Source: Anaerolineae bacterium (GTDB taxonomy: Bacteria; Chloroflexota; Anaerolineae; J102). Taken from it: a stretch of DNA of 5,946 bases. The stretch is from the NCBI GenBank assembly GCA_027036755.1, contig JALWDV010000005.1, forward strand, positions 1-5,946, given 5' to 3'. Under the pieces are notes generated by a model. It worked only from the letters and a program-made list of their open reading frames with translations, ran no database searches and was not told the origin of the DNA. Made by a program: the position numbers and the translations under genes. Of this stretch, positions 1 through 5,946 are shown piece by piece. The first letter of the stretch is position 1. The number at the start of each line of letters is the position of its first letter.

Positions 1-33
1 AATTTGCACTGACCAGTTTGCGTTAGTTCTTTC

Positions 34-56
34 AAAAACCACCGTCATGTGACGGC
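34..56 (-). terminator. Intrinsic terminator after tRNA-Asp (possibly bidirectional)
   Basis: A perfect 6-bp inverted repeat (CCGTCA / TGACGG, two-base centre) occupies 42-55. Read on the minus strand it is followed, after T-G-G, by five T residues (38-34). It lies about 36 bases downstream of the tRNA-Asp 3' end, which fits termination of that transcript. On the plus strand the same hairpin is followed by C and four T residues, so it could also end a plus-strand gene located before the window. The short stem and interrupted U-tract make it a modest terminator. Confidence 0.65.
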
Positions 57-91
57 TTTTCCTGAATAAGATCAGTGCTTTTTATGCAAGG

Positions 92-164
92 CGGGAGCGA
101 CGGGACTCGAACCCGCGATCTTCGGCTTGACAGGCCGACGTGTTAACCACTACACTACGCCCCC
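92..164 (-). tRNA. tRNA-Asp (anticodon GUC)
   Basis: The minus strand folds as a full cloverleaf. The acceptor stem is GGGGGCG (164-158) with CGCTCCC (99-93), containing one G-U pair. The D arm is GTGT/ACAC, the anticodon stem TCGGC/GCCGA with loop CTGTCAA, and the T arm GCGGG-TTCGAGT-CCCGT. Anticodon GUC specifies aspartate, and the discriminator is G73, as expected for bacterial tRNA-Asp. CC follows G73 but the next base is T, so the 3'-terminal A is not encoded and must be added by the CCA-adding enzyme. Loop position 38 is A, where many bacterial tRNA-Asp genes have C. The gene stands alone, with its own promoter (188-216) and a downstream hairpin terminator (42-55). Six bases on each side of the tRNA (84-89 and 165-170) are complementary and could extend the precursor's acceptor helix. 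Confidence 0.96.
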
Positions 165-187
165 TTGCATCTTCAATTGCAAGAGCC

Positions 188-216
188 ATTTTATCCGATT
201 GAGGCCCGATTGTCAA
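188..216 (-). promoter_or_regulatory. Sigma70-type promoter of tRNA-Asp
   Basis: On the minus strand the -35 box TTGACA (216-211) is followed by a 17-base spacer and the -10 box TAAAAT (193-188). The start site is predicted near 180, giving a leader of about 16 bases before G1 of the tRNA at 164. The hexamers, spacer and distance to the tRNA all fit a housekeeping promoter. Confidence 0.85.
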
Positions 217-453
217 ATTCAGTAGATCACGATTTCATCCGCAAGCACACGCCGAATAAATTCAGGTCTCAAGGCGTTCCGCCGCATGTCTCTCTTCAGG
301 GACATTTTCGGCGCGAAAGGCGTCTGTCTGCGCAGGCAGACAGGCGGCCCATCTAATGATATTTTTTGCCCAGTGGGCTAGGATGCCATTGATAAGGCGC
401 CTATTGCTGCGGCGTTGGCGCAGGAAACCGCATCGAGCCCGAAACCACAAACG
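217..453. other. Gene-free spacer between divergent promoters
   Basis: This stretch separates the minus-strand tRNA-Asp promoter from the plus-strand T-box promoter. The short open frames crossing it show no ribosome-binding site or convincing protein composition. It holds two hairpins: an imperfect 8-bp stem at 286-305 (one G-U pair, followed by four T on the plus strand) and a perfect palindrome at 324-343. Nothing else is recognisable. Confidence 0.6.
324..343. repeat. Perfect 8-bp palindromic hairpin
   Basis: CTGTCTGC (324-331) and GCAGACAG (336-343) are exact reverse complements around the four-base loop GCAG. No T-run follows directly on either strand, so it is not an obvious terminator. 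A T6 run at 363-368 is about 20 bases away. It resembles the REP-like palindromes dispersed in intergenic spaces of many large bacterial genomes, but copy number cannot be judged from this window. Confidence 0.55.
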
Positions 454-482
454 TTGACACTGCGCCCGCATCGTGCTAAAAT
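454..482 (+). promoter_or_regulatory. Sigma70-type promoter of the T-box leader
   Basis: The -35 box TTGACA (454-459), a 17-base spacer and the -10 box TAAAAT (477-482) place transcription start near A489. This is just upstream of the 5' strand of T-box stem I. Hexamers and spacing match the tRNA-Asp promoter exactly. Confidence 0.88.
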
Positions 483-488
483 GCTTCC

Positions 489-740
489 ATTAAGCTGATA
501 GCGAAAGCGCTGATCGAGACGAGTAGCAGACGCCCGGCGCGTCAGAGAATGGAGGTCCTGGCTGCAAGCCTCCATCGCAACGGTTCTGCGAAAACCCCTC
601 GGGAGCGGAGAGCAGAACGCCTCGGGCCAGTAAGTTCTCCCGGCTGGATGCCGTTATCAATCCGCAAAGCGGGCCGTTTTTCGGCCAACTTGGGTGGAAC
701 CGCGCGACTCCGCGTCCCTTGGGACGACGGGGTCTTTTTT
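489..740 (+). promoter_or_regulatory. T-box leader, probably threonine-specific (thrS)
   Basis: This is a tRNA-sensing transcriptional attenuator. The diagnostic T-box element, GGGTGGAACCGCG, is at 692-704. Upstream, a stem I can be drawn. The basal helix pairs 509-511 with 604-606 and 514-518 with 598-602. The loop-E bases AGTA (522-525) oppose GAA (590-592). A helix pairs 526-530 with 585-589. The distal AGAGA (544-548) and GCTG (561-564) motifs lie around the TGGAGG/CCTCCA stem. By the usual offset after GAA, the specifier is ACC (594-596), a Thr codon; AAC (593-595, Asn) is the alternative register. GGCCG/CGGCC (672-686) forms a probable stem III. In the antiterminator, GGG 692-694 pairs with CCC 716-718 and CGCG 701-704 with CGCG 711-714, excluding the terminator at 706-740. 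The likely target thrS starts about 920 bases downstream, with a convergent gene in between. Leader identity is secure; specificity and target are inferred. Confidence 0.93.
706..740 (+). terminator. T-box intrinsic terminator
   Basis: Bases 706-718 pair with 721-734 in a long GC-rich stem containing one G-U pair and a single bulged A at 727. Six T residues follow immediately (735-740). The 5' arm includes 711-718, which is also needed for the antiterminator, so the two structures are mutually exclusive as in canonical T-box leaders. The U-tract overlaps the stop codon (741-739) of the convergent gene. On the minus strand the hairpin is not followed by a T-run, so it is probably a poor terminator for that gene. 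Confidence 0.9.
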
Positions 741-1263
741 ATTTCCACATTCCGCTCCAAAAATCCATCCACCAATGCCGTTTTGGCTTGTCGCCCGCCC
801 GCGGCGTGCTGCCGGGCGGATGCCGCTGCACGTAAACGTCGTTCAGCGGATTGATGGTCTGCGAGATCACGGCGACGCCGCGCCGCTTGAGCAGATACTC
901 CGCCCAATTCGCCTGCTCCTTCTTCACCGTGAAATAAACATACTCCTCGGTAAAACCCCGCCCCCACACGTCAACGCCATATTCACTCAGATACTTTTCC
1001 GTCTCCCAACCGGTAAACTCGCCGGTGCGCGGGATGTAAAAACGCCAATCGCCCGCGCCCACCGAGGTCTCCAGCCCCGCCTTCAGCACCCCCAGCGCCC
1101 CAAATCGCTTATGGATCTTCGACCAGGGGCGATGCCACCAGGCGCCAAACCAGGCGTCGAACCAGCCGATAGGATCGAAAGCAGCCAGAAACTCCAGGAT
1201 CGATAGCGATCTTGGTTTGGCGATGTGATCGCGCTCGTTCTCTTGCTGAGGCTGTTTTTCCAT
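739..1263 (-). CDS. Hypothetical Trp-rich protein, 174 residues
   Basis: I do not recognise this family. Several things support a real gene. The start at 1263 is preceded by AGGTGAT (1272-1266), complementary to the 3' end of 16S rRNA. A consensus promoter sits 37 bases upstream of the start. The composition is protein-like, whereas the overlapping plus-strand frame reads like a shadow. The product has a charged, Gln/Glu-rich N terminus (1-20) and a hydrophobic-aromatic segment (22-47) with W34, W38, W42, W43 and W47. A central block (about 85-135) contains aromatic residues and a W-A-E-Y-L-L-K-R-R-G-V run (120-130), and a basic, Pro-containing tail ends in a second Trp cluster (W164, W165, W169, W173). 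In total there are 13 Trp, about 7.5 percent. No signal peptide or clear membrane helix is seen, and the N-terminal cluster could be peripheral to a membrane. The gene converges on the T-box leader, and its stop codon lies in the leader's U-tract. The function is unknown. Confidence 0.75.
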   Translation of the reverse strand: MEKQPQQENERDHIAKPRSLSILEFLAAFDPIGWFDAWFGAWWHRPWSKIHKRFGALGVLKAGLETSVGAGDWRFYIPRTGEFTGWETEKYLSEYGVDVWGRGFTEEYVYFTVKKEQANWAEYLLKRRGVAVISQTINPLNDVYVQRHPPGSTPRAGDKPKRHWWMDFWSGMWK

Positions 1264-1299
1264 ATATCACCTGACGACACTACTAACTCGTATGTTCTA

Positions 1300-1328
1300 A
1301 TTTTACACCATCCCGGTGACTTTGTCAA
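1300..1328 (-). promoter_or_regulatory. Sigma70-type promoter of the 174-residue protein gene
   Basis: On the minus strand TTGACA (1328-1323), a 17-base spacer and TAAAAT (1305-1300) predict a start near A1293. That gives a 5' untranslated region of about 30 bases ending in the AGGTGAT ribosome-binding site. The fit is essentially consensus. Its presence argues that the minus-strand gene is expressed and that transcription runs toward the T-box leader. Confidence 0.85.
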
Positions 1329-1373
1329 TAGAATGACTGCGGATGGGTCATCTTACACGCCAGTGAGGTCGAA

Positions 1374-1637
1374 ATGAGTGATGATTTCTGGTCGGGATTT
1401 TTCATCGGCATTGCGGCGGCGGCCATTGTGGGCTTGCTGTCCAAGCTGGCGGGCCCCTATGTGCGCAATATCAGAAGCTCCTTTCGGCCTCAAGTCGTCA
1501 CCCACACCACAAAAAAGACGCCATGCCGCGTTGTCATGGAATCGATTTTGAGCTTTCTACTCATCGTGGCAGTGACCATGCTGTTGCTCTACGGCGGTTA
1601 TCTGCTGATGATTTATTACGGCATTATCACTCCCTAA
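1374..1637 (+). CDS. Small two-helix membrane protein, 87 residues
   Basis: I do not recognise this family. The protein has two strongly hydrophobic segments, residues about 5-28 (Gly/Ala-rich) and about 57-84 (Leu/Ile/Tyr-rich), joined by a basic linker containing R31, R34, R38, K47, K48 and R52. By the positive-inside rule the linker is cytoplasmic, giving a hairpin with both ends outside. GAGG (1365-1368) stands five bases before the ATG and supports this start. The stop codon is 22 bases before the thrS ATG, so the two genes are probably co-transcribed. The only upstream promoter candidate I see is a -10-like TAGAAT (1329-1334) without a good -35 box. It would abut the divergent promoter at 1300-1328. 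If the T-box transcript reads through, this would be the first sense gene it reaches. A role cannot be assigned. Confidence 0.72.
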   Translation: MSDDFWSGFFIGIAAAAIVGLLSKLAGPYVRNIRSSFRPQVVTHTTKKTPCRVVMESILSFLLIVAVTMLLLYGGYLLMIYYGIITP

Positions 1638-1644
1638 CCTTATT

Positions 1645-1649
1645 GGAGG
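1645..1649 (+). promoter_or_regulatory. thrS ribosome-binding site
   Basis: GGAGG lies 10 bases before the ATG at 1660. It fixes the start of thrS and shows that no upstream TGS-domain coding sequence is fused to it. The 22-base gap after the preceding stop codon holds only this site. Confidence 0.85.
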
Positions 1650-1659
1650 TTTTTCACTT

Positions 1660-3477
1660 ATGGGTTCTCCCAAACAAAAACAGGAACTAAAAGACGATCT
1701 GTACAAAATCAGGCACTCGGCCGCGCACGTCATGGCCCAGGCCGTGCTGGAACGCTATCCCCAAGCGAAGCTGGCCATCGGCCCGCCCATCAAGGACGGC
1801 TTCTACTACGATTTCGATCTGGGGCGAGACGAGGAGGGCAATCTGCGCACCTTCTCGCAAGAAGACCTGGAGGCCATCGAAAAACGGATGCGCCAGATCA
1901 TCTCCGGCAAATATCCCTTCGAGAAGAAGGTGGTCACTGCAGAAGAGGCCCGAGAGCTCTTCAAAGACCAGCCCTACAAGCTGGAGCTCATCGACGGGCT
2001 GCTGAAAGGCGGTCTGGATGAACATGGCGAGCCCATCGAGGGACCGGTCGAGATATCCATCTATCAGGATGGCGACTTCGTCGATCTGTGCCGCGGGCCC
2101 CACGTAGCGCACACAGGCCAGATTCCGCCCGACGCCGTCAAACTGCTGCATGTGGCCGGAGCCTACTGGCGGGGTGATGAAAACCGCCCCATGCTCCAGC
2201 GCATCTACGGCACGGCCTGGAAGAACAAGAAACAGCTCAAGACCTACCTCAATCGGCTGGAAGAAGCGAAAAAGCGCGACCATCGCAAACTGGGCAAGGA
2301 ACTGGACCTGTTCAGCACCAACCATGAGACCGTAGGCGGCGGTCTCGTCCTCTGGCATCCCAAGGGCGGCCTCATTCGCTATCTCATGGAGGAGCACGCC
2401 AAACGGCTGCATCTGGAGGGCGGCTACGACTTCGTCTACACGCCGCACATCGGGCGCTCGGTGCTGTGGGAAACCAGCGGCCATCTGGGCTTCTACAAGG
2501 AGAGCATGTACGCCCCCATCGACATCGACGAGCAGGAGTATTATCTCAAGCCCATGAACTGTCCCTTCCACGTGCAGATTTACAAGAGCCGTCTGCGCTC
2601 CTACCGGGATCTGCCGCTGCGCTGGGCCGAATGGGGCACGGTTTATCGCTACGAGCGATCGGGCGCGCTGCACGGATTGACCCGGGTGCGCGGATTCACC
2701 CAGGACGACGCCCATCTCTTCTGCGCTCCCGATCAGATGCCGGGGGAGATCGACCGGGTGTTGCAATTCAGCATCGCCATGCTCAAAGACTTCGGCTTCG
2801 AGCACTTCAACCTCTATCTCAGCACCCGGCCCGAGAAACGCGTGGGCGAGGAAGAGAAATGGGACGCCGCGGAGGAGGCCCTGCTGGGTGCGCTGAAACG
2901 CAGCGGCTATCCCTACGATATCAACGAGGGCGACGGCGCGTTCTATGGCCCCAAGATCGACATCTACGTCACCGACGCGCTGGAGCGCCCCTGGCAGCTC
3001 AGCACCATCCAGTTCGATTTCAACCTGCCCGAACGCTTCGATCTCACCTTCATCGGCCCCGACGGCAAACCCCACCGTCCTTACATGATCCACCGGGCCC
3101 TGATGGGCAGCATGGAACGCTTCTTTGGCGTGCTCATCGAGCACTACGCGGGCAATTTCCCCGTGTGGCTGACGCCCGTGCAGGTGGCTGTCATCCCCAT
3201 CACCGATGAGCAGAACGACTACGCCTTCGGCATCGCCCAGGCGCTCAAGGCCGCGGGCCTGCGGGTGGAAGTGGATGACGGCGACGATCGCATGAACGCC
3301 AAAATCCGCAACGCCCAGTTGCAGAAAATCCCCTACATGCTGGTGTTAGGCGGCCGCGAGATGGCCGAAAACACGGTCAACGTGCGATTGCGCAACGGCA
3401 AGCGGCTGGGCGCGATGGCCCTGGATGACTTCATCGCCCTGGCCCAGGAGGCCATTGAGCAGAAGATCGCCATCTGA
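1660..3477 (+). CDS. thrS: Threonyl-tRNA synthetase lacking the N-terminal TGS domain
   Basis: This class II synthetase attaches threonine to tRNA-Thr in the cytoplasm. The 605-residue product begins directly in the N2 editing domain, with H19 and H23 of HSAAH and C144/H148 of CRGPH, the site that hydrolyses Ser-tRNA-Thr. The catalytic core (about 210-500) has the three zinc ligands expected to bind the substrate threonine: C301 (MNCP), H352 (DDAH) and H478 (MIHRA). Motif 2 is around 328-352 (YRYERSGALHGL, then RVRGFTQDDAH), and motif 3 is around 478-488 (HRALMGSMERF, with R487). The anticodon-binding domain covers about 500-605. Family members such as the E. coli enzyme have about 640 residues with an extra N-terminal TGS domain, which is absent here. 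A GGAGG ribosome-binding site precedes the ATG. The gene follows the small membrane-protein gene by 22 bases and converges on ftsH. Regulation by the T-box at 489-740 is inferred. Confidence 0.98.
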   Translation: MGSPKQKQELKDDLYKIRHSAAHVMAQAVLERYPQAKLAIGPPIKDGFYYDFDLGRDEEGNLRTFSQEDLEAIEKRMRQIISGKYPFEKKVVTAEEARELFKDQPYKLELIDGLLKGGLDEHGEPIEGPVEISIYQDGDFVDLCRGPHVAHTGQIPPDAVKLLHVAGAYWRGDENRPMLQRIYGTAWKNKKQLKTYLNRLEEAKKRDHRKLGKELDLFSTNHETVGGGLVLWHPKGGLIRYLMEEHAKRLHLEGGYDFVYTPHIGRSVLWETSGHLGFYKESMYAPIDIDEQEYYLKPMNCPFHVQIYKSRLRSYRDLPLRWAEWGTVYRYERSGALHGLTRVRGFTQDDAHLFCAPDQMPGEIDRVLQFSIAMLKDFGFEHFNLYLSTRPEKRVGEEEKWDAAEEALLGALKRSGYPYDINEGDGAFYGPKIDIYVTDALERPWQLSTIQFDFNLPERFDLTFIGPDGKPHRPYMIHRALMGSMERFFGVLIEHYAGNFPVWLTPVQVAVIPITDEQNDYAFGIAQALKAAGLRVEVDDGDDRMNAKIRNAQLQKIPYMLVLGGREMAENTVNVRLRNGKRLGAMALDDFIALAQEAIEQKIAI

Positions 3478-3498
3478 TTCGATGCAAGGGTGAAGACG

Positions 3499-3572
3499 CG
3501 TTCAGTTTTCAGTGTTCAGTTTTCAGTCCGGCTTGATCGGTCGGCTGGTTACCGAATGCTGATTACTGAACG
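3499..3572. repeat. Tandem and inverted repeat between convergent thrS and ftsH
   Basis: GTTCAGTTTTCAGT occurs twice in direct tandem (3500-3513 and 3514-3527). The segment 3499-3517 can pair with 3554-3572 over 19 positions, 17 of them pairs (two G-U) and two U-U mismatches, around a 36-base centre. TCGGT (3537-3541) and ACCGA (3551-3555) offer a competing inner stem. The structure could slow polymerase from both converging genes, but no U-tract follows it. Repeats of this form are, from memory, common in intergenic regions of some Chloroflexota. Its role here is unproven. Confidence 0.75.
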
Positions 3573-3578
3573 CCATCA

Positions 3579-5522
<1,944 letters not shown>

Positions 5523-5528
5523 AGATAT

Positions 5529-5533
5529 CCTCC
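5529..5533 (-). promoter_or_regulatory. ftsH ribosome-binding site supporting a TTG start
   Basis: GGAGG on the minus strand lies six bases before TTG (5522-5520). An ATG overlapping the start of this site (5535-5533) is out of frame with ftsH. It opens an 11-codon frame that stops inside the ftsH coding sequence, so it is not the ftsH start. Confidence 0.85.
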
Positions 5534-5537
5534 ATAA

Positions 5538-5551
5538 CCGACCGGAGTCGG
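5538..5551 (-). promoter_or_regulatory. Small hairpin in the ftsH leader
   Basis: On the minus strand CCGAC-TCCG-GTCGG forms a 5-bp GC-rich stem with a UCCG tetraloop. It ends four bases before the GGAGG of ftsH. It sits within the predicted 5' untranslated region (about 5575-5523) and could affect ribosome access or mRNA stability. No ligand-binding motif is seen. Confidence 0.55.
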
Positions 5552-5581
5552 ATGTCGTTCATAAAAAAGGGTTACATCGGC

Positions 5582-5590
5582 ATTATAGCA
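5582..5590 (-). promoter_or_regulatory. Extended -10 promoter of ftsH
   Basis: The minus strand carries TGC-TATAAT (5590-5582), a perfect -10 box with an extended TGN motif. No good -35 hexamer occurs at 15-19 bases upstream (TGGCTT at 17), as is common for extended -10 promoters. The predicted start near 5575 gives a leader of about 52 bases. No heat-shock-type element such as a CIRCE inverted repeat is visible. Confidence 0.75.
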
Positions 5591-5690
5591 AATTTCACAT
5601 CAAAAAGCCATTGCCATTTGCGCCTTGACACTCTCTTTTGCCCTTCGCGTTCGGGCCCAACAGGATTTCAGGAGGCATTGGCTTCACCCG

Positions 5691-5717
5691 ACCCGCCGAA
5701 TTCGCAATCCGGCGGGT
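5691..5717. repeat. Inverted repeat with 8-bp GC-rich stem
   Basis: ACCCGCCG (5691-5698) and CGGCGGGT (5710-5717) are perfect reverse complements. An A-C mismatch separates this from an inner three-base stem (ATT/AAT) around a CGC loop. No U-tract follows on either strand. It shares the ATCCGGCG core with the next hairpin. Confidence 0.7.
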
Positions 5718-5731
5718 TAAACGGGAAAAGT

Positions 5732-5754
5732 GCGCCGGATCGCACATCCGGCGC
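5732..5754. repeat. Perfect 9-bp inverted repeat
   Basis: GCGCCGGAT (5732-5740) and ATCCGGCGC (5746-5754) flank the five-base loop CGCAC. It lies 14 bases after the previous hairpin and shares ATCCGGCG with it, suggesting a paired REP-like unit. No T-run follows, so there is no direct support for termination. Confidence 0.75.
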
Positions 5755-5794
5755 GACGCATTAGCATAGCAAACCATACAATCATTTCGGCCTT

Positions 5795-5818
5795 CGTGTA
5801 CTAGGCGCTTAGTACACG
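5795..5818. repeat. Perfect 9-bp inverted repeat, possible element end
   Basis: CGTGTACTA (5795-5803) and TAGTACACG (5810-5818) are exact reverse complements around GGCGCT. The AT-containing stem differs in base composition from the GC-rich hairpins around it. It could be a subterminal hairpin of a small mobile repeat or a protein-binding palindrome. Neither can be shown from a single copy. Confidence 0.7.
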
Positions 5819-5874
5819 TCCAGAAATTAGTTCCCTTTCCCTGCCGGGCCGCCAGAGCTTCGCCCCCTCCCCGG

Positions 5875-5914
5875 CCCTCCCCCGCCAGTCGCTTCGCTCC
5901 TTTGCGGGAGAGGG
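5875..5914. repeat. Imperfect 11-bp inverted repeat, C-rich/G-rich
   Basis: CCCTCCCCCGC (5875-5885) pairs with GCGGGAGAGGG (5904-5914) at 10 of 11 positions around an 18-base loop. A T6 run begins about 20 bases later (5935), too far for a classical plus-strand terminator. Repeats of this form are frequent between genes in several GC-rich bacterial groups. Confidence 0.65.
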
Positions 5915-5946
5915 AGCCGCCGGTTTGCAAAGGATTTTTTCAGGCG

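Larger units (their letters stand above)
5591..5946. other. Gene-free, hairpin-rich tract
   Basis: No convincing gene lies here. A minus-strand open frame across 5595-5930 runs through all the palindromes, has no ribosome-binding site that I could identify, and resembles translated repeat DNA. The tract holds four strong inverted repeats, listed separately, and a T6 run at 5935-5940. It may be the 3' region of a gene beyond the right edge plus one or more short mobile repeats. Confidence 0.65.

Noticed and set aside
368..378. GCCCAGTGGGC next to a T6 run as a terminator
   Set aside because: The T-run precedes the hairpin on the plus strand and reads as A-run on the minus strand, so it is in the wrong position for either direction.
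694..1206. A 170-codon plus-strand frame between the T-box and thrS, as a possible direct T-box target
   Set aside because: It starts inside the T-box element, has no ribosome-binding site, and has a Pro/Arg/Leu-rich shadow composition. The minus-strand frame here has a promoter, a ribosome-binding site and protein-like content.
1687..3144. A 485-codon open frame on the minus strand across thrS
   Set aside because: It is antisense to thrS, which carries all catalytic and editing motifs. The composition is shadow-like.
5625..5630. TTGACA on the plus strand as a promoter -35 box
   Set aside because: No -10-like hexamer lies 15-19 bases downstream (that sequence is GC-rich) and no plus-strand gene follows.
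5691..5914. CRISPR array
   Set aside because: The hairpins are of different sequence and unequal spacing; there are no repeated units with regular spacers and no cas genes.
5595..5930. A 111-codon minus-strand frame at the right end
   Set aside because: It spans all four intergenic hairpins, lacks an evident ribosome-binding site, and looks like translated repeat DNA.

Overview
This window looks like a chromosomal housekeeping segment of a moderately GC-rich bacterium. The most likely source is a member of the Chloroflexota (Anaerolineae/Caldilineae-like). That assignment is an inference from three things: a T-box leader associated with thrS, a ThrRS without a TGS domain, and intergenic repeats of the GTTCAGTTTTCAGT type. 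No 16S gene or other decisive phylogenetic marker is present.

Layout from left to right: a hairpin terminator (about 34-56) and a tRNA-Asp(GUC) gene on the minus strand (92-164) with its own consensus promoter (188-216). Next is a gene-free stretch (217-453) with a strong palindrome. A plus-strand consensus promoter (454-482) follows, driving a T-box leader (about 489-740) that ends in an intrinsic terminator. Facing it is a minus-strand gene for an unrecognised Trp-rich 174-residue protein (739-1263), which also has a consensus promoter (1300-1328). Then come a small two-helix membrane protein (1374-1637) and thrS (1660-3477) on the plus strand. A short convergent spacer with a tandem and inverted repeat (3499-3572) separates thrS from ftsH (3579-5522, minus strand). 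ftsH appears to start at TTG and has an extended -10 promoter at 5582-5590. The right end (5591-5946) has no convincing gene but carries four strong hairpins.

How the parts fit together: the leader at 489-740 has the conserved T-box element and a stem I whose loop-E/specifier region reads best as ACC (Thr). This makes thrS the natural target, through sensing of uncharged tRNA-Thr. However, thrS starts about 920 bases after the leader's terminator, and an oppositely oriented gene with its own promoter and ribosome-binding site lies between them. Either the read-through transcript crosses that gene in antisense before reaching the small membrane protein and thrS, or an insertion has partly uncoupled the leader from its target. 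This is the most interesting feature of the window. ThrRS (translation) and FtsH (membrane-protein quality control) are otherwise ordinary and intact. Three independent promoters here share the exact form TTGACA-17-TAAAAT.
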